Source: CAYZXK01 sp964482395
GTDB lineage: Bacteria > Planctomycetota > Phycisphaerae > UBA1845 > Fen-1342
Direction of reading: 5' to 3'
Length of the DNA stretch: 14,465 bases
Assembly: GCA_964482395.1 (NCBI GenBank)
Contig: CAYZXK010000171.1
Location: forward strand, 1-14,465
Under the pieces are notes generated by a model, which was not told the DNA's origin, did not search any database, and saw only the letters and a program-made list of their open reading frames with translations. The translations under genes and the position numbers were made by a program. Positions 7,509 to 14,465 of the stretch are shown here, in pieces; position 1 is the first letter of the stretch; the number at the start of each line of letters is the position of its first letter.

Positions 7509-9437
7509 TCAGCGTGCCATGGGCTGAAAGCCGGGATCCATTACAAACCCGGTGCGGAGCCTCAGGTTTTCCGCCGCGGTCCACTCGCTCCGGAAACGCC
7601 GCAGTAGTTCCCAGTCCGAGCTATGCAGCGACTGGTCCAGTTGGGCCTCGAAGCTGCCCTCGTAGAGCGGATTGACGGTTATCACTTCCGCCACTATCCA
7701 CCGGTGCTGGCTGGCCAGCGGCAGCGCAGCCGCGCGGAACGGCTCAGCTTCGCTGACGGGTGCCTGAGTCAGCTCGAAGAGCTTCTGCGGCAACTCGGCC
7801 ACCCGCCCGACCTTCTGCAAGAAGGGCGTCTTGCGAGTGATTTTCGAGGCGGGCGTGAACGGTTCCAGATTCTGCACATATTGTGGCCGAAGCGGGGGCG
7901 AAGCGGCGTCGGCCGGCTGACTGGCCGCCTGTTCTGCCGCCGCCAGAATCTGTTTCAACTCCTCGGCCTCCGCCACCGCAGCCGGCAGCCCCACCGCCCG
8001 AGCTCGGTCGGCCAGGGCTTGTGCATACTGGCCGGCCAGCTCGTGGGCCCGCGTCAGCTTCCAGTCTTCAACCACCCGGTTGCGCAAAGCATCGAGCGAT
8101 TCCGGCGGGGCACTTGGGGCCACCGCGACCACTCGGAACAGATAAGCCTGGTACGGGATGTTGCTGCCAGTGCGGGGGTCGCGCTTGGTGGTCAGTACGA
8201 CGGGGGCCGGCTCCATCAGATTGAGGACCGGCTTGCCGTCGCCGGGATCCTTCTCCAGCAGGCCCTTCACCCGCATCGCCAGCTCAGCAACCCCGATGGT
8301 CTGCTGACCCATGCGGAAGCCGGCTTGCCCGATTCCCGGCAGGGCGGCCAGCTCCTCGGCGCTCCGCAGACCGGTCCGGTGGTACTCGACTGGGTGGGCT
8401 GCGGAGAAACGCGTTTTCAATTCCTCAAAGCTCACCATTTGGCCGCTCGGCGTGGCCGCGAAGCCGCTGGCCTCGCGGGGCATCGCTGCCCACGGCTGAT
8501 GGGCCTCCAGGTACATGTCGTTTACCAAACCCTGAGCGACTTCGATCGCTCGGACCTGCCGAAAGTCCTCCCGAACCCGATCCTGAGCTTCCTCGAAAGT
8601 CATGGGGACTTGGGGAACCTGGCCGCCGACCGGCTGGGTGGCCTGCGGGTCGGGCTTGGTGTAGCGATGGGCGTTCTCTTCGAAGAACCGCCGAGCCTGA
8701 ACGGCCTGGATGGTGATTTCGTTCTGAACTTTTTGTGGATCAACCGTCAAATATTCCAGGTCTACCCGGTCGGGAAGGAGGTAGCCATACCGAAGCTCCT
8801 GTTCGGTGTGGGCGGGCGCCCGGCCCTTGCATTCCTCGAAGAAGGCCTGCAACTGCTCCTCGCTCGGCTCCTCCACCAGGTGCAGAAACGCCCGGTCGTC
8901 GATAATCGAGAGCTGAGCGACTACGTCCTCGGTCCGGTCGCGGTAAGCCAGTTGCTCCCGGGGCAGGGAATTGACCAGGGCGCTGGTCTGCAAAGCGATC
9001 AGTCGCTGCACCGCCAGCCAGCGCCCGATCACGTCGTAGATGTCGTTGTAGCTGCGGTGGACGGCCCGCTGGATGTTTTGCAGGTGCTCGTCGGTCAACC
9101 CGAGTTGGAGCAGCCCGGTCTTGACCTCCTCCCGCCCGACTCGCACTCCCAGACGCCGGGCTTCCTCCATCAGCAAGTAGTAATCCAGGACTGCTTCCTC
9201 GGTGGCTCGGGGGGCCAGTCCGGCCCGGGCCAATACCGCCAGGTCGGCATGCACCCGTTCCAGGTCGCGGTCGGTGATCTTGCGTCCGAAAGCCGTGCCC
9301 CACTTGCGGTTGAGTCTGCGCTCCGGTCCGCCCAGTTGCGTGATGGTATTGGGGATCAGGAAGGCCACCAGCAGCAGCGCCATGAAGATCATGAGCAGAG
9401 TGCGGCTGTTGGCGCGGATGAATTTTCTGATTCTCAT
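7509..9437 (-). CDS. Membrane-anchored SurA/PpiD-like periplasmic folding factor
   Basis: A 642-residue protein with a basic N terminus (MRIRKFIRANSR), one membrane helix at about residues 12-30 (LLMIFMALLLVAFLIP), and a long soluble part expected in the periplasm. The region after the anchor (FGRKITDRDLERVHADL... then a helical block) resembles the SurA N-terminal chaperone domain found in PpiD and SurA. I do not see a parvulin-type peptidyl-prolyl isomerase signature in the middle, so it may act only as a holdase-like chaperone. I chose the ATG at 9437 rather than one 34 codons upstream because it puts the basic residues and the membrane helix at the start, as in PpiD. AGGA precedes it by about ten bases. 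It lies upstream of leuS with a 24-base gap. Confidence 0.72.
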   Translation of the reverse strand: MRIRKFIRANSRTLLMIFMALLLVAFLIPNTITQLGGPERRLNRKWGTAFGRKITDRDLERVHADLAVLARAGLAPRATEEAVLDYYLLMEEARRLGVRVGREEVKTGLLQLGLTDEHLQNIQRAVHRSYNDIYDVIGRWLAVQRLIALQTSALVNSLPREQLAYRDRTEDVVAQLSIIDDRAFLHLVEEPSEEQLQAFFEECKGRAPAHTEQELRYGYLLPDRVDLEYLTVDPQKVQNEITIQAVQARRFFEENAHRYTKPDPQATQPVGGQVPQVPMTFEEAQDRVREDFRQVRAIEVAQGLVNDMYLEAHQPWAAMPREASGFAATPSGQMVSFEELKTRFSAAHPVEYHRTGLRSAEELAALPGIGQAGFRMGQQTIGVAELAMRVKGLLEKDPGDGKPVLNLMEPAPVVLTTKRDPRTGSNIPYQAYLFRVVAVAPSAPPESLDALRNRVVEDWKLTRAHELAGQYAQALADRARAVGLPAAVAEAEELKQILAAAEQAASQPADAASPPLRPQYVQNLEPFTPASKITRKTPFLQKVGRVAELPQKLFELTQAPVSEAEPFRAAALPLASQHRWIVAEVITVNPLYEGSFEAQLDQSLHSSDWELLRRFRSEWTAAENLRLRTGFVMDPGFQPMAR

Positions 9438-9503
9438 GGCGGCGTATCCTGAATCACACTGCCCGGTTCCTGGTGTCAGATCGCCCAGGGCACGGAAACC
9501 CTT

Positions 9504-9531
9504 ATCATACGGCCTGCCGGGGCAAGTACAA
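9504..9531 (-). promoter_or_regulatory. Candidate promoter for the SurA/PpiD-like gene and leuS
   Basis: On the minus strand TTGTAC (9526-9531) and TATGAT (9504-9509) are separated by 16 bases. The -10 is a five of six match and the -35 only three of six. Transcription would start near 9497, about 60 bases before the ATG at 9437. It lies downstream of the recombinase terminator, consistent with an independent unit. Confidence 0.45.
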
Positions 9532-9561
9532 GCAGCCACTCATGGCCAGCCGCTGGGGTCT

Positions 9562-9575
9562 GACCGACGTCGGTC
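9562..9575. promoter_or_regulatory. Perfect 14-base palindrome, candidate operator
   Basis: GACCGACGTCGGTC reads the same on both strands. It lies about 30 bases upstream of the candidate -35 of the SurA/PpiD-like gene and has no loop, so protein binding is more likely than an RNA hairpin. It is also enclosed by a nine-base inverted repeat, GGCCAGCCG (9544-9552) and CGGCTGGCC (9603-9611). The binding protein is unknown. Confidence 0.35.
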
Positions 9576-9646
9576 GGGCCGGCAAGCGCCCCACTCCGCC
9601 TCCGGCTGGCCGGCGGCCATAAGGGGCGGTTGGGCGGATGCCGCCC

Positions 9647-9685
9647 AAAAAGACTGGCTCCGGGCCCCAGGGCCCAGAGCCAGTC
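9647..9685 (-). terminator. Intrinsic terminator of the Xer recombinase gene
   Basis: GACTGGCTC (9652-9660) pairs with GAGCCAGTC (9677-9685), and inside it GGGCCC pairs with GGGCCC across one mismatch, giving a stem of about 15 pairs. Read on the minus strand it is followed at once by TTTTT (9651-9647). It lies 46 bases past the recombinase stop. A second short hairpin, GGGCGG-ATG-CCGCCC (9632-9646), lies directly beyond the T run. Confidence 0.88.
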
Positions 9686-9730
9686 GCTGGTGGCTTGTCA
9701 GCGGTGCCCGCCCGCAGTTCCAACCGGGCG

Positions 9731-10735
9731 CTACGCCCGGGGGTGGGACTTGTCGTAGCTCTCCTTGACGGTCTCCCCGCTGAGGTGCGTGTAAATCTGC
9801 GTGGTGCTCAGGCTCTGGTGTCCGAGCATCTGCTGCACGCTGCGCAGGTCGGCTCCGCGACGCAGCATGTGGGTGGCGAAGCTGTGCCGCAGCGTGTGCG
9901 GGCTGACCGACAGGTCCAGCCCGGCCTCCAGCAGGTACTTGTCCAGCTTCCGGCGGACACTGCGGGTGCTCAAGCGCTGCCCGTGCTTGTTGATGAACAG
10001 GGCCTCGCTGTCGAAGGTGGCCGCCCGCGGGTCGTTCCGGCGCATGTCCAAAAAGTGCAGGATGGTCTTCACCGCTCCCGGACCCAGCGGGATCACCCGT
10101 CGCTTCTTGCCCTTGCCGGCCACCCGGACCACGTTGCTAGTCAGGTCGACGTCCGAAACATCCAGCGCGATGAGCTCGCTGACCCGCATCCCGGTGGAGT
10201 AGAGGGTCTCCAGCATGGCCCGGTCGCGAGCTCCCAGCAGGGTGGTGGTGTCCGGGTTGGACAGCAGTCGCTCGATCTGCTCGACCTCCAGACACTTGGG
10301 AAGCCGCTTATCCTGCTTGGGCGTGCGGATCGGCGCCACCGGGTTGCTGGACAGATAGCCGCGGCGGACCAGAAACTTGTAGAACGACCGCAGGGTCGCC
10401 AGTTTCCGTGCCACCGTGCTCTTGCAGTAGTTATGCTCCCGCAGTTCTGACATCAGAGCCCGGACGTCATCGGTCTGCACCTGGAGCAGCAGCCGGTTCA
10501 GCTCCTCGCTGCCAACTCCCGGCGGCGGAGCCAGCTTCGACATGTCTTCCATCTTGCCCCCGCCGTTGCCACCCTCCCGGCCGCCTGGCTGGAGCCCAGC
10601 CTGGACCCGTTTGCACAGGTAGCCGCAGAACTGCTGGAGGTCGGCCGCGTAGCACTTGGCAGTATGCGGCGAGAAGTGCCGTTCTGCCCGCAGATAGTTG
10701 ATGAACTGTTGGACAAGGCTGGCTTGCTCACTCAT
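9731..10735 (-). CDS. XerC/XerD-family tyrosine recombinase
   Basis: A 334-residue site-specific recombinase, probably the chromosome-dimer-resolving Xer enzyme acting at dif. The N-terminal SAM-like DNA-binding domain is seen as QQFINYLRAERHFSPHTAKCY. The catalytic set is complete: R184 (TGMRVSEL), K208 (GKGKKRR), H280 and R283 (HTLRHSF), H306 (LGHQSLS) and the nucleophile Y315 (QIYTH). It is about 35 residues longer than typical Xer proteins because of a glycine- and proline-rich insert near residues 48-80, inside the N-terminal domain. I chose the ATG at 10735, preceded by a purine-rich AAGGTGGTGAG, because it puts the first helix about ten residues in as in XerD; a GTG at 10804 and an ATG at 10801 are alternatives. 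XerC and XerD cannot be told apart here. It lies 100 bases after the 73-residue unknown gene and ends in a strong terminator. Confidence 0.93.
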   Translation of the reverse strand: MSEQASLVQQFINYLRAERHFSPHTAKCYAADLQQFCGYLCKRVQAGLQPGGREGGNGGGKMEDMSKLAPPPGVGSEELNRLLLQVQTDDVRALMSELREHNYCKSTVARKLATLRSFYKFLVRRGYLSSNPVAPIRTPKQDKRLPKCLEVEQIERLLSNPDTTTLLGARDRAMLETLYSTGMRVSELIALDVSDVDLTSNVVRVAGKGKKRRVIPLGPGAVKTILHFLDMRRNDPRAATFDSEALFINKHGQRLSTRSVRRKLDKYLLEAGLDLSVSPHTLRHSFATHMLRRGADLRSVQQMLGHQSLSTTQIYTHLSGETVKESYDKSHPRA

Positions 10736-10835
10736 ACGCTCACCACCTTCGGCGAGGATGGTTGGTTCAGTTATGCCGCTGGGTGCATTGGTGTCCGACA
10801 TCACGCAAGCCCTATTCTCATGGGTCCTGACCGCG

Positions 10836-11057
10836 TTACACCTCTTCCAGGGCCACAGCGCTATCCAGATCGCGGGACAGATGCTGGCCGAGCTGGTAGC
10901 TCAGCACCGCCGCATCAAACCAATCGAACTCGCTGTCGGGGTCGTTAGCCAGCGCGACCAGGGCCCCAAGCAGCTCCGACTCGCAGCCCGGGTAGTAGCG
11001 GAACACGAACCGGTGCGGCCCCTTGACCATGCTCAAGCAGCGTTGTGCCGGACTCAT
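10836..11057 (-). CDS. Small unknown protein (73 aa), coupled to the lipoprotein
   Basis: I do not recognise this protein. Its ATG (11057-11055) overlaps the lipoprotein stop in an ATGA, which supports translation from this start rather than from the longer open frame reaching back to 11279. It is soluble, with no signal or membrane segment. It starts MSPAQRCLSMVKGPHRF and continues with RYYPGCESELLGALVALAN, then an acidic stretch (DPDSEFDWFDAAVLSYQLG) and an acidic tail. The pattern suggests a compact helical cytoplasmic protein. Xer follows 100 bases downstream. Confidence 0.6.
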   Translation of the reverse strand: MSPAQRCLSMVKGPHRFVFRYYPGCESELLGALVALANDPDSEFDWFDAAVLSYQLGQHLSRDLDSAVALEEV

Positions 11058-11794
11058 CGGTTCGCCTCGTCTGGCTGGCTGGGCATGCGATCCCGCGTGT
11101 CTAGCGACAGCATCGTCCGAATCGTGGCCCAACTTGCGTAACGCATGTACAGCGTCTGCGATTGGATATACCTTCTCCAGCCATATGGACTCTGGTGCCC
11201 ATCTCGCCTGGCCGCGAAGCCGCGGATATCCTTCACAACTTCCTGATCCGACGCGTCGTATACCTTTTGCACCTGCCAAAGCGGCCCGCTGGCCTGGTCT
11301 GATAACAATGACCTCTGGCCGCCCGAGCTATCGGACGCCCCGGCCAGCTCGGTCACCGTCTGCTCGGACTGCGGATTGGCCGAATACCACTGCATGATCA
11401 ATCCGACCACCGGCGGCGGGTACGGATCATACTCCGTCACCGCAACCACGATAGTTGCGTCGGCGCCCAGGGCCTGAGCCAGTCGGACCGCATCCTGGGC
11501 CGTCTCTATGCTCTGCTTGCCCTGACGATCAAGTTCTGCCAGGGCCAGATTGACCGGAATTACCGCGATACCTTCGAAAGAAAGGAACTCCGACGCGATC
11601 AGATCTGTCACCTTCAGCGGATCGAAGTCGAGGCTGCCGCTGAGGTTGAGAACTGGGGCCACGGCCAGGACGCGGGTTCGTGGGCTGCTTTGTTCCACCC
11701 CGCGGTTTTGCTGTACGCAGCCGGCGAGGATGGCCAAGGCTAGAACTGCCGTCAGCCGAGGGTGTTGATTGGCGGCTTGGTTCGCTGCGGCCAT
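11054..11794 (-). CDS. Lipoprotein with CsgG/TolB-N-like domain
   Basis: A 246-residue predicted lipoprotein. The lipobox LAGC places the lipidated Cys at residue 26 after a hydrophobic stretch (LTAVLALAILAGC). The mature part has TRVLAVAPVLNLSGSLDFDP, then DLIASEFLSFEGIAVIPVN and ALGADATIVVAVTEYDPYPPP, a pattern like the alpha/beta fold of CsgG, FlgO, LpoB and the TolB N-terminal domain, which are outer-membrane-associated periplasmic proteins. The function is unknown. I chose the ATG at 11794, 141 bases inside the longest open frame, because only this start gives a usable signal peptide and because a perfect TATAAT lies about 40 bases before it. The SD is not clear. Its stop overlaps the next start (ATGA). 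Confidence 0.75.
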   Translation of the reverse strand: MAAANQAANQHPRLTAVLALAILAGCVQQNRGVEQSSPRTRVLAVAPVLNLSGSLDFDPLKVTDLIASEFLSFEGIAVIPVNLALAELDRQGKQSIETAQDAVRLAQALGADATIVVAVTEYDPYPPPVVGLIMQWYSANPQSEQTVTELAGASDSSGGQRSLLSDQASGPLWQVQKVYDASDQEVVKDIRGFAARRDGHQSPYGWRRYIQSQTLYMRYASWATIRTMLSLDTRDRMPSQPDEANR

Positions 11795-11834
11795 CCCGGC
11801 ACCGCTGCACGCGGCCTGGCTGGCCCGCCGTTTT

Positions 11835-11840
11835 ATTATA
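11835..11840 (-). promoter_or_regulatory. Candidate -10 element of the lipoprotein gene
   Basis: A perfect TATAAT on the minus strand would start transcription near 11828 and give a leader of about 34 bases. No good -35 lies at 16-18 bases; the nearby TTGACT (11848-11853) is only seven bases away, too close for a standard sigma-70 promoter. Confidence 0.4.
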
Positions 11841-12035
11841 GCGGACAAGTCAAACCGGGAAGGTTTCTGCCGGGGACTAGCGGCTCCCCGTGAGCCTTCT
11901 CGCTCTGAATCAACCGGTTTTCCGCCGCCGGCCATAGGGTTTTTACGCCCTCCGCTCTACCGCCTGGATTACGTAACTGGCTGTGGCGGTGGCACTTATA
12001 GAAACAAGCCCCATCGCTGCCCGCTCGCCTGCCAG

Positions 12036-12084
12036 CCACACCGACTTATCGGAGCTTGGCCGAGCCCGGATTAATCCGATGTGG
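12036..12084. other. Palindrome and nested repeats directly behind dsbD
   Basis: CCACA (12036-12040) pairs with TGTGG (12080-12084) and encloses CCGA-ctta-TCGG (12041-12052) and the perfect 12-base palindrome CGGATTAATCCG (12067-12078). The element abuts the dsbD stop. No T tract follows on the minus strand, so it is not a standard terminator. Confidence 0.3.
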
Positions 12085-14364
12085 CTAAAAGCGCGTGATG
12101 TACCGGCTGTCTGACCAGAACGATGGTGTGGTCCGGGACGGTTGGATACGCGCTAGCGCGTCCAGAACCGTCTGAGCCGTAAGGAGTTCGGGCAACACGA
12201 TCGGCTGGTCGGGCCGGCCGGGCGGCAGCACCACGTTCAACGGAACCCCGTTGCGGCCGTGGCGCTGTAACTCACTTTGCATCTGGGGATTGAAACGCGT
12301 GAAATCGGCCCTGATCGGGTAGATGCCGAGCCGGGCGAACTCCCGGGACACCCGCTCGCTCTCCAGGACCAGCTTCTTGTTGGTTTGGCAAGTCAGGCAC
12401 CATTCAGCGGTGTAATCGACGTAGACTGCGTAGCCCTGGGCCGAGAGCCGCTCGGCGATCCCCGGTTCCCAGTCCTGCCAGGGAATGCGGGTCGCTTTTC
12501 TGGAAAACACCTCGAAGCTGACCCAGCCCCCGCCGACGGTGACACCCATCGCCATAGTGAGCAGCGTGACGCTCCGTCGGCGGCTGTCGCTCAGCGTGAT
12601 TTTGCCCAGCAGCCAGCAGCCCAGGCTCACTGAGCACAGCAGGCCTAGCGTGCCCAGCATCTGCTCCGGGTCTACCGTCCGGATCAGAATTGAGAGCAGC
12701 CACAGCACCACCCCGACCAGGATGAACCCGACGGCCTGTTTGAAAGTGACCATCCATGGGCCGGGCTTGGGCAGGTAGCGCAGCCACGCCGGAAAGGCAG
12801 TCAGGAGGACATAGGGGGCCGCGAAGCCGACGCCGACAACCATTATCCCAGTAGCGGCGGTCGGCGACGGCAGCCGCGACAGTACTCCCACGGCGCTGCC
12901 CAGGAACGGTCCTACGCAGGGCGTGGCCAGGAGGGTAGTCATTACCCCGCTGAAGAAAGCGCCCGCGTAACCCTCTTTCGAGGCCGCGGCGCTGGCCGCA
13001 TCGGCAGCCGCGCCAGGCAACTGGAGCTCATACACGCCCAGCAAGCTCAGCGCGAAAGCGAATACTACCGCCGACAGGCCGATAAGAAACTCCGGCCGCT
13101 GCATCAGACCGCCCCAGGCCAGCCGAAATGTGACCATCAGAAACGCGAGCACCGCGAAGCTCGCCAGGATTCCCGCCGCGTAGACCAGTCCCATGCGCAG
13201 CACGCGGCGCGGGTCGTCTCCGGCCTGTCGCACAAAGCCGAACACCTTGAGCGAGATCACCGGCAGCACGCAGGGCATCACATTCAGGATTACGCCGCCA
13301 ATCAAAGCGAACAGGAATACTACCGGCAGCGACCGCTCGGCAGGTGCAGGTTGAGCCGGCCCGGGCCCAACCGGAGTCAGCCCGGCCACCAGCGGATCCG
13401 GGTTGGCGACGGCCGCTTGCCCGGCTGGCAGCACGTCGAACTCCACACTGCCGGTGGCCAACATCGGCGGGTAGCAGACCCCGCCGTCCCGGCAGGCCTG
13501 GTACTGAAAAAGTACGCTCAGTCGGACGCGGCCCGGCTTGAAATCCAGGTCATCGACGACAAACGGCGTTCGAATGAGCACCTGACCGGCCTGCTCCCGG
13601 ACGCGGCCCAAGTCCTTCACCTCGTGGATGCGGGGGAGCGGCCAGGCTTGATTACCCTTTTCGAGCTTGATTCCATCGTGGGCCTGGATGAACAAGCGCG
13701 ACGGAACCAGGTCCGGCACGCCGGGATCGCGATCCTGAATGTGGTGTCCCGGCCGGACGCGGATTTCCGCCACCAGCTCTGACGGCTGGCCGATCGGAAC
13801 CGCTGTGTGCCGCGCCAGCACCCGACTGCCCTCAAGATATTCGGCTTTCTCCAGCGGCCGCGGAATGGAAGCCCGGGCCTTGCGGAAGAACTCCTCGTTG
13901 GCCGGCGGGGGAGGTTCGGAAGCGACCTTCAGCGTCAGGGTGGCCTCGGCCCGCACCGGCAAACACAGCTCCTTGCAGGCCAGGGCGAAAACTTGTGCTT
14001 TTATCGGGATCGCGTCGGTGGCAGCGTCCGGGACCAGCTCCAGGGTGGTCAGTACCGTGATGCGGCCGGATAGGGCGAGGTATTCCAGGTCGTATTCCTT
14101 GCCCAGGTAAGGTGCTGGGAATTGAAGTTCGCCGACCGTGAGGCCGGGCGGGAGTTCGAAAGTGACGGTCGTGGGTGCGCCCGTATCCAGGATAATAGGG
14201 TGATAGATGTGCCAGCCTTTCTCGATCTCCAGTTCGATGGCCAGTTCGGTCTGGCCGCCGGGCTGAATCCATTGGTGAGCGGCGTAGAGTCGGGCTGAGA
14301 ACTTCGGGGAGGCAGCCGGCTGGAACAACAGGATAACCGGAATCAACAGAAGCGCTGAGAACAT
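12085..14364 (-). CDS. dsbD: DsbD/ScsB-type thiol:disulfide interchange protein
   Basis: A 759-residue membrane reductase that passes electrons from cytoplasmic thioredoxin to periplasmic thiols. Seen in order: a hydrophobic signal segment (residues 1-18); a DsbD-alpha-like domain with ACKELC (C130, C134); a second related region with ACRDGGVC (C291, C297); an eight-helix membrane core from about 348 with the paired cysteines C365 (NVMPCVLP) and C483 (TPCVGP); and a C-terminal thioredoxin domain with AEWCLTC (C656, C659) and the cis-Pro segment GVPLNVV. It is longer than E. coli DsbD (about 565) because of the doubled N-terminal region, and so closer to ScsB. The start is supported by AGGAGCAGGAA just upstream. 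It stands alone: about 290 bases separate its stop from the lipoprotein start. Confidence 0.95.
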   Translation of the reverse strand: MFSALLLIPVILLFQPAASPKFSARLYAAHQWIQPGGQTELAIELEIEKGWHIYHPIILDTGAPTTVTFELPPGLTVGELQFPAPYLGKEYDLEYLALSGRITVLTTLELVPDAATDAIPIKAQVFALACKELCLPVRAEATLTLKVASEPPPPANEEFFRKARASIPRPLEKAEYLEGSRVLARHTAVPIGQPSELVAEIRVRPGHHIQDRDPGVPDLVPSRLFIQAHDGIKLEKGNQAWPLPRIHEVKDLGRVREQAGQVLIRTPFVVDDLDFKPGRVRLSVLFQYQACRDGGVCYPPMLATGSVEFDVLPAGQAAVANPDPLVAGLTPVGPGPAQPAPAERSLPVVFLFALIGGVILNVMPCVLPVISLKVFGFVRQAGDDPRRVLRMGLVYAAGILASFAVLAFLMVTFRLAWGGLMQRPEFLIGLSAVVFAFALSLLGVYELQLPGAAADAASAAASKEGYAGAFFSGVMTTLLATPCVGPFLGSAVGVLSRLPSPTAATGIMVVGVGFAAPYVLLTAFPAWLRYLPKPGPWMVTFKQAVGFILVGVVLWLLSILIRTVDPEQMLGTLGLLCSVSLGCWLLGKITLSDSRRRSVTLLTMAMGVTVGGGWVSFEVFSRKATRIPWQDWEPGIAERLSAQGYAVYVDYTAEWCLTCQTNKKLVLESERVSREFARLGIYPIRADFTRFNPQMQSELQRHGRNGVPLNVVLPPGRPDQPIVLPELLTAQTVLDALARIQPSRTTPSFWSDSRYITRF

Positions 14365-14422
14365 AGCTGCAATTCCTGCTCCTGGCCGGCGGGCTGGACG
14401 GAAGCTAGCCGCCGGTCCAGGC

Positions 14423-14428
14423 AGTATA
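14423..14428 (-). promoter_or_regulatory. Candidate -10 element of dsbD
   Basis: TATACT on the minus strand, about 59 bases before the dsbD ATG. No convincing -35 lies 16-18 bases upstream; a TTGGCA is only six bases away. CTGGAC (14394-14399) and GTCCAG (14415-14420) could form a hairpin in the leader. Confidence 0.3.
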
Positions 14429-14465
14429 CCCGCCTGCCAAAAAGAGTGCTGGTTCGGGGCAGGGG

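Noticed and set aside
7623..9452. A 609-codon open frame on the plus strand, opposite the SurA/PpiD-like gene
   Set aside because: It is a mirror of the GC-rich coding frame. The protein has no recognisable domain, while the minus strand gives a membrane anchor and a SurA-like region.
9638..10450. A 270-codon plus-strand open frame opposite the recombinase
   Set aside because: The minus strand holds the full Xer catalytic set; the plus frame begins in the terminator and shows no domain.
14423..14440. Sigma-54 promoter upstream of dsbD (TTGGCA near TATACT)
   Set aside because: The GC dinucleotide expected ten bases after the GG is absent.

Overview
The window is GC-rich, densely coding bacterial DNA, most likely from a planctomycete (Phycisphaerae-like). 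The best clue is the solitary prepilin-like gene with a GFSIAELLVVI cleavage/methylation helix and a C-terminal H-x10-DG element, the family greatly expanded in Planctomycetes. The long leucyl-tRNA synthetase insert and the membrane-anchored SurA/PpiD-like protein beside it are compatible with this. The assignment is an inference from gene content only.

Layout. Positions 1-3290 (plus strand) hold three tightly coupled genes: the C-terminal end of an octopine/nopaline-type opine dehydrogenase, a fused B12-binding/glutamate-mutase-like protein, and an asparagine-synthetase-B-like amide ligase that is broken by a one-base frameshift in this sequence. From 3338 to the end all genes are on the minus strand: the prepilin-like gene (3338-4255), a structured spacer of about 440 bases, leuS (4695-7484), a SurA/PpiD-like protein (7509-9437) that probably shares a transcript with leuS, a XerC/D recombinase (9731-10735) with a clear intrinsic terminator behind it, a 73-residue unknown protein coupled by an ATGA overlap to a CsgG/TolB-like lipoprotein (10836-11794), and a large DsbD/ScsB-type thiol:disulfide reductase (12085-14364).

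How the genes work together. The minus-strand block is mostly housekeeping: translation, envelope protein folding, chromosome-dimer resolution and periplasmic thiol chemistry. The plus-strand trio is the unusual part. Its three enzyme types are a reductive amine-keto acid condensing enzyme, a radical B12 carbon-skeleton mutase of the glutamate mutase type, and an ATP-dependent amide-forming enzyme whose glutaminase half is degenerate (no Cys2, no NGEIYN segment). They overlap or abut as one translational unit. Together they look like a small pathway making a modified amino acid or opine-type product. I do not recognise the trio as a described pathway. The upstream part of the cluster lies outside the window.

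There is no rRNA, tRNA, CRISPR array, transposon or phage gene that I can support.
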